DNA of 64,000 nucleotides from Methanorbis rubei (GTDB lineage Archaea; Halobacteriota; Methanomicrobia; Methanomicrobiales; Methanocorpusculaceae): NCBI RefSeq assembly GCF_032714495.1, contig NZ_JAWDKB010000001.1, positions 248,001 to 312,000 of the forward strand, read 5' to 3'. Shown piece by piece: positions 33,502 to 41,708 of this stretch (position 1 is its first letter; each line of letters starts with the position of its first letter). The notes under the pieces were generated by a model. It saw only the letters and a program-made list of their open reading frames with translations, ran no database searches and was not told where the DNA came from. The position numbers and the translations under genes were made by a program.

Positions 33502-34506
33502 GTGGTGAATACGCGAAATATGGTTGCAGACAACTATACCCCCGAGTCGGTCGCCGAAGCCGTCCGAAAATATGACGGAGTCAGACGCAAGCAGGCGATC
33601 GGCAGTCTGGTGCGGTCACTTCACATCGACAACATCGACGTCGTTGCCTCCTACGGAGAGGACGCCGCCGTCATTCAGAACGGCAGAACTGCACTGCTGC
33701 TTGCCGCAGACGGCATCTGGAACAAACTCATGGAGGTGGACCCGTACTGGGCAGGATACTGCGCCATCCTTGTCAATGTTCATGACATCGCCGCAATGGG
33801 CGGTCGTCCCGTCGCCATGGTTGATGTACTCTCAGCCTCAGACGACGCTATCATGTCTGAAGTCAGCCGCGGCATGCATGATGCAGCAGTCGCTTTTGAT
33901 GTTCCCGTCGTCGGCGGACATCTGCATCCTGACGCACCCTACAATGTCATCGACGTCTCTATCCTCGGAGTTGCCGAACTCGACAACATCATCTACAGCA
34001 GCAAGGCCCAGCCAAATGATGCCATCATCGCGGCAATTGATCTCAAGGGCCGCATTCACCCCTCGGCACCCATGAACTGGGACTCGGTCACCATGAAAAC
34101 GCCCGAAGTTCTCCGTTCCCAGATAGCGGTCATGAAGGATCTCGGAGAACGCCATCTCCTCACCGCAGGAAAGGACATCTCCAACCCCGGCGTGATCGGA
34201 ACGCTTGGCATGCTGATCGAGTCAAGCGGAGTCGGTGCAGTCATAGATCTCGCCGCAATCCCGAGCCCTGACCTTGATGCCCTTGGCATCACGTTCGAGC
34301 AGTGGATCCGCATGTACCCTGGGATGGGTTTCATCATGACCGCCCATCAGTCAAATGTGGAAGCAGTCTGCAAGAAATTCCGCAATGCAGGCATGGCAGC
34401 TCAGGTGATCGGTACTGTCACCAGCACCAAAAAACTCACCCTTGTGAAGGGAGAGCAGGAGACACTGCTCTTCAACTTCTGTGAAGAAGGCATAACAAAC
34501 ATATGA
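33502..34506 (+). CDS. Methanogenesis marker protein 2 (AIR synthase-related)
   Basis: 334 residues. PurM/AIR-synthase fold: DNIDVVASYGEDAAVIQNGR ATP-loop, NVHDIAAMGGRPVAMVDVLS, VVGGHLHPDAPYNVIDVSIL, KDISNPGVIGTLGMLIESSG. It belongs to the methanogen-only marker 2 group; presumably an ATP-dependent ligase or kinase in cofactor chemistry, reaction unknown. Start is GTG 33502; ATG 33520, with GGTGA 11 nt upstream, is an equally good alternative. It overlaps marker 4 by 4 nt. Confidence 0.88.
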   Translation: MVNTRNMVADNYTPESVAEAVRKYDGVRRKQAIGSLVRSLHIDNIDVVASYGEDAAVIQNGRTALLLAADGIWNKLMEVDPYWAGYCAILVNVHDIAAMGGRPVAMVDVLSASDDAIMSEVSRGMHDAAVAFDVPVVGGHLHPDAPYNVIDVSILGVAELDNIIYSSKAQPNDAIIAAIDLKGRIHPSAPMNWDSVTMKTPEVLRSQIAVMKDLGERHLLTAGKDISNPGVIGTLGMLIESSGVGAVIDLAAIPSPDLDALGITFEQWIRMYPGMGFIMTAHQSNVEAVCKKFRNAGMAAQVIGTVTSTKKLTLVKGEQETLLFNFCEEGITNI

Positions 34507-35270
34507 TCACGATTGGCATCGGATGCAGCAACGACGCAGCAAAGGTCCTTTTGAGTGCAGGACGCATTGCGAACGAAACGCTTCGCGTCCGCTGCTACTG
34601 TGATGCAGAAACTGCCGCAGGACGCGTTGCGGGCCCGTTCGTTGAACTCGTCGTGTGCCAGACTCCGCATCAGAAAATCATTGACGATCTGATTGCCGGA
34701 ACTATTGACGGTGCAGTTAGGGGAACACTCCCTGCAAACGATACACTCCGTTATCTCAAAGCCGCATGCAATGTTACGCGGCTTGAACGCATCGCACTTC
34801 TTGAGACCGCTGACCACCAGAAATTTTTCCTCGCACCGGTTGGCGTTGATGAAGGATGGACGGTTTCAGAAAAAGTGTCCCTTGTTTTAGATGCACGCGA
34901 GCTTGCACGCAACTTCGGGATCTCTGAAAGGACCGCCATACTCTCCGGCGGCCGGCTCGGCGACATCGGAAGACACCAAATCGTTGACAAAACTATTCAT
35001 GATGCAGAGGAGGTTGCAAGACTTACCGGTGCCGAGCATAGAGAGATTCTCATCGAGGATGCGGTCAAAGACTGCGGTGTCATCATCGCCCCTGACGGCA
35101 TCTCCGGCAACCTGATTTTTCGTACTCTGACCTTCCTTGGACACGGCATCGGGCATGGTGCGCCCGTAGTGAATATATCTCCTGTATTTGTGGACAGTTC
35201 GCGCGCATCGGCCGGATATGACGGTTCACTGCGCCTCGCCGCAGCGCTCGTCTCCGGGAAAAAACGATAA
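34503..35270 (+). CDS. Methanogenesis marker protein 4 (phosphotransacetylase-like)
   Basis: 255 residues. Phosphate acetyl/butyryltransferase-like fold: GIGCSNDAAKVLLSAGRI, an ILSGGRLGDIGRHQIVDKTI segment, APDGISGNLIFRTLTFLGHG and the C-terminal PVFVDSSRASAGYDGSLRLA. It lacks an obvious full Pta active site. Marker 4 is nearly always next to marker 2; here they overlap by ATGA at 34503. Role unknown; probably a linked reaction in methanogen cofactor assembly. Confidence 0.88.
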   Translation: MITIGIGCSNDAAKVLLSAGRIANETLRVRCYCDAETAAGRVAGPFVELVVCQTPHQKIIDDLIAGTIDGAVRGTLPANDTLRYLKAACNVTRLERIALLETADHQKFFLAPVGVDEGWTVSEKVSLVLDARELARNFGISERTAILSGGRLGDIGRHQIVDKTIHDAEEVARLTGAEHREILIEDAVKDCGVIIAPDGISGNLIFRTLTFLGHGIGHGAPVVNISPVFVDSSRASAGYDGSLRLAAALVSGKKR

Positions 35271-35396
35271 TTATACTGATTTTTGAAAATTGACCCGCAT
35301 TTATTGCCATTTTTAAATATCGCCGATAATTCGCGGACGAAATCTGATTCGATGCAAAATAACGTCCAAACAAGAAAAAAAAGATGTTTCTTGAGA

Positions 35397-35415
35397 TATA
35401 TTTATATATTTTATA
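35397..35415 (+). promoter_or_regulatory. Strong TATA region of histone gene
   Basis: TATATTTATATATTTTATA, about 27-45 nt before the histone ATG, is the strongest A/T promoter box in the window, in keeping with high histone expression. Confidence 0.6.
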
Positions 35416-35441
35416 GAACTATTTTTTCATTGGTAATATTT

Positions 35442-35645
35442 ATGGCAGACTTACCAAAAGCAGCAGTTGTCAGACTTGCAAAGAAAGCAGGTGCAGACCG
35501 TGTCGGTGAAGATGCAGCAGACGCACTTGTCGCAAAGGCAGAAGCATACATCGAAGAGATTGCAAAGCAGGCATTTGAACTTGCCCAGCATGCAGGTCGC
35601 AAGACCATTAAGGCAGAGGACATTGACCTCGCCACTAAAGAATAA
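35442..35645 (+). CDS. Archaeal histone
   Basis: 67 residues from ATG 35442 (MADLPKAAVVRLAKKAGADR). A minimal histone fold: three helices, with the R of ADRVGEDAADALVAK, the dimer Asp/Arg pair and the end AGRKTIKAEDIDLATKE. It packs DNA as (HMfB-like) dimers or extended hypernucleosomes. The exceptional TATA box and the terminator hairpin after the stop mark it as strongly and separately transcribed. Confidence 0.95.
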   Translation: MADLPKAAVVRLAKKAGADRVGEDAADALVAKAEAYIEEIAKQAFELAQHAGRKTIKAEDIDLATKE

Positions 35646-35647
35646 TA

Positions 35648-35670
35648 CTGATTTTTTTTTGAAAAATCAG
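35648..35670 (+). terminator. Histone terminator hairpin
   Basis: CTGATTTTT and AAAAATCAG form 9-bp arms around a T-rich centre, with a run of T, 3 nt after the stop codon. Confidence 0.5.
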
Positions 35671-35918
35671 GGGTGTGGAATAACTGCCGATTGTGGTAGT
35701 GTTCAGGATGCCGGTATCCATTCCGGATACCGCAATATATCCTTTCACCAAGACTCATTTTAGAAATTCATCAGAGGAGACGCTGATATTTTTCAGCTTT
35801 GCCCTGAAGTTTTTTTGGTAACAAACGATGTTTTGCATTGATCATATTTCATCCTGTAAAAGCAGGGATATAACAAGCAAAAAGATAGGACTCACGTGGT
35901 GTGGTTTTGTTATATGCG

Positions 35919-36163
35919 GTTTTGCTTGGAACAACCACGGAATGCACAGAGCACACGGAGCTTCACTGAATGCACGGAGAATGCCTGCGGCGCCAGAATG
36001 CACGGAAGAGCTAAGGAAGTTGGTTCTTTAACCAATAACAGACACATATACTCATGCTCTTAGTTTTTCCGTGCATTCCGGCGCCGCAGGCGTTCTCCGT
36101 GCATTTCATTTTTTTCCGTGAAGCTCTGTGTGCTCAGTGCATTCCGTGGTTACTCTAAGTGAG
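35919..36163. repeat. Intergenic repeat family B, copy B3
   Basis: A near-perfect inverted repeat of about 245 bp. The left edge is TTTTGCTTGGAACAACCACG, then GCACAGAGCACACGGAGCTT and GCCTGCGGCGCCAGAATGCA; the right arm mirrors it (TGCATTCCGGCGCCGCAGGC, AAGCTCTGTGTGCTCAGTGC, CCGTGGTTACTCTAAGTG). There is no inserted double-hairpin module. It is followed by the shared tail at 36197-36214. The rest of the 593-bp gap between histone and the lipoprotein has no visible gene. Confidence 0.88.
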
Positions 36164-36196
36164 GCCAAGGACAAAAAAATTTCAAACGATGAAACT

Positions 36197-36214
36197 GATC
36201 ACCGCGTAACTCCC
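36197..36214. repeat. Shared tail motif
   Basis: GATCACCGCGTAACTCCC, the same motif that ends the partial B copy at 25214 and occurs, slightly varied, at 2753 and 62333. Confidence 0.7.
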
Positions 36215-36238
36215 AAAAGAAAAAATTGTGGAGAGGTT

Positions 36239-36583
36239 TTACGCCTTGTGCAGAGTAATCAGACCTGACTCGCTGGTCAGTGTCTGACCGTCAGCAGAAA
36301 GCGTGTAGGTTCCTGCGCTAAGGTGCTTGTCTGAACTCATAATCTTATACGTGTTGTCTCCGGTCTTTTCCCAGGTAAACATCGTTGTGCCTGCGGCAGG
36401 AGAGAGGTCGGTATGGAATGCAATGGAACCTGTGCCATCATTCACAAACTGGACGGAAACATACACACCAAGCACCGGCTTGGTCTCCCAGTTGCCGACA
36501 ACCGGATCAGCACTAACGCATCCGGCAGCAAAGACCAGGGCAAGTGCCGCACAAAGCACTGCAGCAAGTAAAATCTTTTTCAT
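36239..36583 (-). CDS. Small lipoprotein
   Basis: 114 residues. Signal peptide MKKILLAAVLCAALALVFA with the lipobox FAAGC (Cys22), so the mature protein is lipid-anchored outside the cell. The mature part is beta-rich and resembles the small META/lipocalin-like beta-barrel type (VVGNWETKPVLGVYVSVQFV, GTYTLSADGQTLTSESGLIT). No enzyme motif. Function unknown. Confidence 0.75.
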   Translation of the reverse strand: MKKILLAAVLCAALALVFAAGCVSADPVVGNWETKPVLGVYVSVQFVNDGTGSIAFHTDLSPAAGTTMFTWEKTGDNTYKIMSSDKHLSAGTYTLSADGQTLTSESGLITLHKA

Positions 36584-36718
36584 AATACATTACCTCTCAG
36601 TCTCATCATATATTTTTTGTGAAATAGCTAAAGAGGGATCAGGCACGCCTCCCGCAGTACCAGTCCCTGAAACATCTTCTTCGCTTCAAAATATATTGCC
36701 CGACAAAAAAGAAAAAGA

Positions 36719-38062
36719 TCAGAACAGGCGTCTGCGCCATTTTCTGATCTTCTGCAGTCCTTCGTCCGTATACGGAGGGTAACGAATGGCAGGGTCTGAG
36801 GATTTTTTCCGGCGTGCAACAGTCTGTTTGCGGGAGAAGGTATCGATAGAATATTTTCCATGATAGCGGCCCATGCCGCTTGTCCCAACGCCGCCGAATG
36901 GTGCGTTGCCGTTCGCAGCCTGCAGCATCACGTCATTGATGCAGACGCCGCCTGCGGGATGGCGTGCGATCATCTGTTCGGCAAATGCCATGTCAGAGGT
37001 GAACAGATAGAGGGCAAGTGGTGTCGGCGAGAGCAGTTCGTTTAGATCAGACTTCGTCCTCCAGGTGATAATCGGAAGGATGGGGCCGAAGATCTCCTCA
37101 TGCGTGACCGGGTCGCCAAAGGATGCAGACAAAAGTACCGGCGTGAATCTGCGGTCACCCGGGTTATGCATACCGCACTGTTTGAGAATGCGTTCCGGCT
37201 CGCAGTAGCCAAGAAGTCGGTTGTATGACTCGGTGGAAATAATTTTTCCATAGTCATGACTCATGGTCGGGTTTTCGCCATAGAATTTTTCAATCTCTCC
37301 GGCAATTTTGTCAACGAGAATGTCGCGGACCGAGTCATGCACGAGAAGATAATCAGGGGCAACACAGGTCTGACCGGCGTTCGCACATTTTCCCCAGGCG
37401 ATGCGTCTTGCTGCTGCGTCAAGGTTTGCCGTCTCATCAATGATGCAAGGGTTTTTGCCGCCGAGCTCAAGCGTTACCGGCGTCAGATTGCGGGCCGCAG
37501 CTTCGGCAATGATTTTTCCGGTCTCAATTCCGCCGGTGAAGAAGGTGTAGTCGTAGTGATCGTCAAGGTTTACCTCCTTGAAGACAGAGACCCAAGACTC
37601 AGGAAAAGCTTCGGAGAGAATGATCTTCATGATCCGAAATGTTTCCGGCGCACGACGCGAAGGCTTCGCAGCAACAACGTTTCCACATGCAACTGCTGCT
37701 GCGAGCGGCTGCATCAGAAGAAGGAAAGGATAGTTCCAGGGAGCAATAACCAGCACAAGTCCGTGCGGGACGGTGCGAACCTCAGTAACTGAAGAGAAAA
37801 GGAACAAGGGTGTTTTGGCCATCTCGGTCTTCGTCCACTTGGCAAGATTTTTCTCAAGAGTTTCGATCTCCTGCAGTACCGGTGCAATCTCAAAGCTGTA
37901 GGCCTCAAACGCAGGTCTTCCAAGGTCAGCTTCAAGCGCCCGCAAAATCTCAGGCTCATGGCGTTCGATTGCCTGCCGAAGATTGGCAAGTGCAGTCTTT
38001 CGCGATGCGAGAGAGCGGGTTGATCCAGCCACAAAGTAGTTTCGCATCTCATCAAGAGTCAT
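36719..38062 (-). CDS. Aldehyde dehydrogenase family protein
   Basis: 447 residues from ATG 38062 (MTLDEMRNYFVAGSTRSLAS). Classical ALDH: Rossmann APWNYPFLLLMQPLAAAVAC, catalytic Glu in VTLELGGKNPCII, catalytic Cys in NAGQTCVAPDY, and GPILPIITW. This is the class 3-like short type with a C-terminal RKQTVARRKKSS tail. It oxidises fatty or other aldehydes with NAD(P). A TATA-like TTTATACC lies about 32 nt upstream of this start; the longer in-frame reading to 38176 lacks one and is rejected. It is divergent from the ATPase-DUF4276 pair. Confidence 0.9.
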   Translation of the reverse strand: MTLDEMRNYFVAGSTRSLASRKTALANLRQAIERHEPEILRALEADLGRPAFEAYSFEIAPVLQEIETLEKNLAKWTKTEMAKTPLFLFSSVTEVRTVPHGLVLVIAPWNYPFLLLMQPLAAAVACGNVVAAKPSRRAPETFRIMKIILSEAFPESWVSVFKEVNLDDHYDYTFFTGGIETGKIIAEAAARNLTPVTLELGGKNPCIIDETANLDAAARRIAWGKCANAGQTCVAPDYLLVHDSVRDILVDKIAGEIEKFYGENPTMSHDYGKIISTESYNRLLGYCEPERILKQCGMHNPGDRRFTPVLLSASFGDPVTHEEIFGPILPIITWRTKSDLNELLSPTPLALYLFTSDMAFAEQMIARHPAGGVCINDVMLQAANGNAPFGGVGTSGMGRYHGKYSIDTFSRKQTVARRKKSSDPAIRYPPYTDEGLQKIRKWRRRLF

Positions 38063-38161
38063 TGAGTGAACATAAGATCTGTTGGTATAAATCTTCTCTG
38101 TATGTGATGATATTGGAACAGACCGCACTTTTAATACCGGTAAAACACGATATTCATCGTA

Positions 38162-39208
38162 ATGATAGCCCAGCATCTCACAAGAATACGTATTGAGGGC
38201 TTTCGCTCGATTGAGAGAATCGAGATACCGCTCGACCGGATAAATCTGTTAATCGGACCGAACGGTTCAGGCAAAAGCAATGTGTTGAGCATCTTCGAGC
38301 TCCTGCATGCCGTGACTCTTGGAAAACTCCAGAAGTTTGTTGAAGAGAGCGGAGGGGCTGAGATACTATTTCGCTACGGCACCGACAGGACAGAAAAGGT
38401 GCAAATCACCGCAGAGTTCGGCGATAGTTTGTATGAGGTTGTGCTGACAGCAGACGAAACTCATCGCTGCAGAATCTACAGCGAACAGCTGATACTTGCG
38501 GCAGGAGAGAAAACGCTGACCCTGAAGTCCAAGGATACTTCAGAGACCGGTGTCTTCACCAAAGTGAACGAACATCCGTCCTGCGAAAGTTTCCGTCTGC
38601 ATCTCCAGAGCTGGACCATCTACCGATTTCAACAGCGGTGCGTCAATCATGACGATGAAAAATTGACAGCGTTTCTTCATATGCTGAAGAACATCGAACC
38701 TGATCATTATCACAAAATCGTTGACACGGTCCGGCTCGTGTTCCCTCAGTTCGGCGACTTTGTGTTCAGGAACGATGCGGACAAACCTTCCATATACTGG
38801 ATGGACAAAAACTCAGACGGTTACGCGTTTCCTCTGAGTGCTCTGTCGGGAGGGACCGCACGATTCGTTGCCCTTGCGGTTCTTTTGATTCAGCCGTGCC
38901 CTCCGAAACTGATCCTCATCGACGAACCTGAACTTGGACTGCATCCGTTTGCGGTTGCGGCACTCGCTGATCTGATCAAGTTCGCAGGCCAGAAGTCCCA
39001 GCTCATCGTCTCCACCCAGTCAGTTCAGCTTCTGAATGCATTTGATCCTGAGACCGAGGATGCGGAAGGGTGCAGCATTTTGATTGTGGAAAATCATAAC
39101 GGTGCAACGTCGGTAACCCTGACGACACCGGAAACTCTTGCTGACTGGATTGAGGAGTACAGTATTGGGGAACTCTGGCAGATGAACATTCTCGGAGGCA
39201 ATCCGTGA
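38162..39208 (+). CDS. AAA15-type ABC-like ATPase, putative defence component
   Basis: 348 residues. RecF/OLD-like ATPase: Walker A GPNGSGKSN (res. 32-40), ABC signature in LSALSGGTARFVALAVLL, Walker B KLILIDEPELGLHP, and STQSVQLL after it. The middle has no other domain; it is a compact chromosome-type ATPase of the AAA_15/AAA_21 group. The stop overlaps the DUF4276 gene by 4 nt, so the two work together. Such ATPases with a separate nuclease-like partner form abortive-infection systems; here it is inferred from architecture. The base composition matches the surroundings. Confidence 0.85.
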   Translation: MIAQHLTRIRIEGFRSIERIEIPLDRINLLIGPNGSGKSNVLSIFELLHAVTLGKLQKFVEESGGAEILFRYGTDRTEKVQITAEFGDSLYEVVLTADETHRCRIYSEQLILAAGEKTLTLKSKDTSETGVFTKVNEHPSCESFRLHLQSWTIYRFQQRCVNHDDEKLTAFLHMLKNIEPDHYHKIVDTVRLVFPQFGDFVFRNDADKPSIYWMDKNSDGYAFPLSALSGGTARFVALAVLLIQPCPPKLILIDEPELGLHPFAVAALADLIKFAGQKSQLIVSTQSVQLLNAFDPETEDAEGCSILIVENHNGATSVTLTTPETLADWIEEYSIGELWQMNILGGNP

Positions 39209-39915
39209 CGCTCCTCCTCAAGATACATGTCGAAGGATTTACCGAAGCCGCATTTGCTGCACATATTCTCCGCCCGTATTTTGAGGGAATGGGATGCAGC
39301 ATCACGGTTGTCATCAACAAAACCAGCAATGCCCACGGCGTCACCCATCGCGGCGGACTGAGCCATTACGAACAGTTCCGCATCAATACCCGCTGGCTTC
39401 TCAAAAACAAAAATGCGGTGGTGACCACGATGATCGACTACTACGGGCTGCCGGCGGACTTTCCCGGGATGGAAAACATCTATGACTACCCAACTTCGTA
39501 TGAGCGGGTCAGGTACCTGGAACGGATGCTGGATGAGAACATCAGCGGCGAAGACATTCCTGATGACAACTTTATCCCCTACATCCAGCTTCATGAGTTT
39601 GAAGCACTCCTGTTCTCCGACATTGCCGCAATCGACAAAGTGCTCTCGGTCGGCAGAAGCTCACACTGCAGAGAGCTTAAAGATATCCGCAGAAATTATG
39701 AGCCTGAAGACATCAACACGAGGCCTGAGAGCGCTCCGTCGAAGCGGCTGAAGCATTTGTATCCGAGGTACTCAAAGACGGTTGAAGGAATTTTAATCGC
39801 AGAAAAAATCGGGCTTGCAGACATCCGCAGGCAATGCCCTCACTTCAATGAATGGCTCACCGAACTCGAGCGGGTTGTTGCGATCAAAGGCATGTGTGCT
39901 GCTGAGCAACGATAA
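39205..39915 (+). CDS. DUF4276 TOPRIM-like protein
   Basis: 236 residues. The opening LLKIHVEGFTEAAFAAHIL has the TOPRIM-type Glu (E10 in VEG), TTMIDYYGLPADFPG carries the Asp (D78), and YIQLHEFEALLFSD is the DUF4276 hallmark. TOPRIM nucleases cut or bind nucleic acids; the acids are intact, so activity is plausible. Its ATG overlaps the ATPase stop. The family-A repeat A5 starts 4 nt after its stop. With the ATPase it resembles two-gene ATPase-TOPRIM defence modules such as OLD or PARIS, but neither family matches exactly. Confidence 0.82.
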   Translation: MTLLLKIHVEGFTEAAFAAHILRPYFEGMGCSITVVINKTSNAHGVTHRGGLSHYEQFRINTRWLLKNKNAVVTTMIDYYGLPADFPGMENIYDYPTSYERVRYLERMLDENISGEDIPDDNFIPYIQLHEFEALLFSDIAAIDKVLSVGRSSHCRELKDIRRNYEPEDINTRPESAPSKRLKHLYPRYSKTVEGILIAEKIGLADIRRQCPHFNEWLTELERVVAIKGMCAAEQR

Positions 39916-39918
39916 GCA

Positions 39919-40102
39919 AAAACGCGAATCACACGAATAGCGCGAATAAAAATCGCCAATGGCGATTTTCAAAAAAATTGATCGTGATTCTATCTAAAAA
40001 ATATATTACTTAGTATTTCCCTAAAAATCGCCATTGGCGATTTTTTATTCTGCGAAGCAGTGAGCACGACGGAACGGCGTGCGATTCGCGCTATTCGCGT
40101 TT
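39919..40102. repeat. Intergenic repeat family A, copy A5
   Basis: Arms AAACGCGAATCACACGAATA and ATTCGCGCTATTCGCGTTT with two inner TCGCCA/TGGCGA hairpins (near 39953 and 40027). A variant of the inserted module is at 40050-40083 (TGCGAAGCAGTGAGCACGAC). It lies between the DUF4276 gene and rpoA2, both ending into it. Confidence 0.85.
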
Positions 40103-40111
40103 CAAAAAAAA

Positions 40112-41707
40112 TTATGCTGATTTCGTCGGGTCAACCCGGCGGACCATCAGCTTCACGTCGCCAGTACCGAGCAGAATCGGCTGACCGACGATAACGTTCT
40201 CGGTAACACCGGACAGCTCATCGAACTCGTGAGCGACCGCGGCATCCAGCAGGTGATTGACCGTCACTTCAAAGGATGCACGGGAGAGGACCGACTCCTT
40301 CTCGCCGGCAATACCATGACGACCAATCTGTTTGACCTCGCCGTCCATACACATAATGTCTGCGACCAGCATGATGTGACGAAGATCGACCGAGATACCC
40401 TGTTCCTTCAGCGTAGAAAACGCCTCGTAGATGATAGCAGACCGTGCTGCCTCAATACCCAGAGTTCCGGCAATTTCAGCGATGTTGTTGGTTCTCGTTC
40501 TGGTGCAGTCAACACCATCAATCTCAAAGACATCCTTCAGGTTCGAGCCTTCCGTGTGGAGAATGTACTCATCATTCTCCTTTCTGACCACAACACGGCG
40601 GATATCATCAATACCCTGCACGATTACCTGACGGACATGCTCTGCCAGCTGGAACAGATTCTGGTATGACTCCTCGTTCTTTGGCAGGAACCGGAGAATA
40701 CCGTCCTTGTCATTGATCTCGACCTCAAAGTCGCGGTAGTGGCGCTTGTCCTTGATTTTCTGCGGGGCACGCTCTAAAATCTCGGCAACCGAGATCTTTC
40801 TCTTCTTGCACACCTCGCGGTTGATCTGTACAACTACACACATATCCGCAATATCAGTCTCGATATCACCGAACTCATGCAGAGGTGCTGCCTCAATCTT
40901 CCAGGACACTTCACGTGCCTTGTCGCGGTCCTCGCGGTAACTTCCCTCAAGGAAGATCGTCATGGTCGGCGTGGACGGCTCTTTCCTTGCGTCCATGATC
41001 TCGATAAGACGCGGGAGACCTAACGTAACGTTAATTTCAGCGACACCAGCATAGTGGAAGGTACGCATTGTCATCTGGGTACCCGGTTCACCAATCGAGT
41101 GGGCTGCATTGATTCCCACAGCTTCGCACGGCTGCACACGGGTGCGGTCGTACTCCTGATTGATACGGGAAACGATCTCCTCAAACTGCTCGTCAGTCAC
41201 ATCACGTGCAGAGTCATGTTTGGCGATCAGAATTTTTGCAAGCTCAGTCGTTGTTGAGACCGGCATGTCCTCGTCAACCAGACGACAGACACGGGTCTTC
41301 ATCCGGTCAAGGTTGACAGACTCCATTTCTTCAGGGGTCTTGTCCTCAAGCCAGATGCGGATCTGATCGAACAGAGTCTTTGGCAGATTCCATTCGCGCA
41401 GCATCTTTGCAACACTGCTCTCAGGAATCTCGATCTCAGAGACAGTTTTCTTTCCTTTTCTGGACCTTGACTTTGTCTCGTCGTCCTCATCCTCGAACTC
41501 GTCAGATTCGTCCACGATCTCTTCGACAATTTCGATCTCCTCAACCAGCTCAGGGATGCCTGCCTCGTACTGACTAATTACTGCGTCCTCAAGTGAGTCG
41601 CCGAACCGACCCTCACTTTCTTCAACCGGATCCATCGGAATGTCTTCATCGATAAAGGTCGGTGCAGGGAATGCAGCCGGCTCTTCTGCCTTCTTTCTTG
41701 GCGCCAT
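40112..41707 (-). CDS. rpoA2: DNA-directed RNA polymerase subunit A''
   Basis: 531 residues. The C-terminal third of the largest subunit: [20 protein letters not shown] and [20 protein letters not shown] (trigger-loop region), with the usual end [14 protein letters not shown]. The first 110 residues are an unusual acidic/basic extension ([40 protein letters not shown]) absent from typical A''. It is the last gene of the rpo operon here; rpl30e and nusA, which often follow, are 10 kb away. Start at ATG 41707, 1 nt after the rpoA1 stop. Confidence 0.95.
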   Translation of the reverse strand: MAPRKKAEEPAAFPAPTFIDEDIPMDPVEESEGRFGDSLEDAVISQYEAGIPELVEEIEIVEEIVDESDEFEDEDDETKSRSRKGKKTVSEIEIPESSVAKMLREWNLPKTLFDQIRIWLEDKTPEEMESVNLDRMKTRVCRLVDEDMPVSTTTELAKILIAKHDSARDVTDEQFEEIVSRINQEYDRTRVQPCEAVGINAAHSIGEPGTQMTMRTFHYAGVAEINVTLGLPRLIEIMDARKEPSTPTMTIFLEGSYREDRDKAREVSWKIEAAPLHEFGDIETDIADMCVVVQINREVCKKRKISVAEILERAPQKIKDKRHYRDFEVEINDKDGILRFLPKNEESYQNLFQLAEHVRQVIVQGIDDIRRVVVRKENDEYILHTEGSNLKDVFEIDGVDCTRTRTNNIAEIAGTLGIEAARSAIIYEAFSTLKEQGISVDLRHIMLVADIMCMDGEVKQIGRHGIAGEKESVLSRASFEVTVNHLLDAAVAHEFDELSGVTENVIVGQPILLGTGDVKLMVRRVDPTKSA

Positions 41708-41708
41708 T

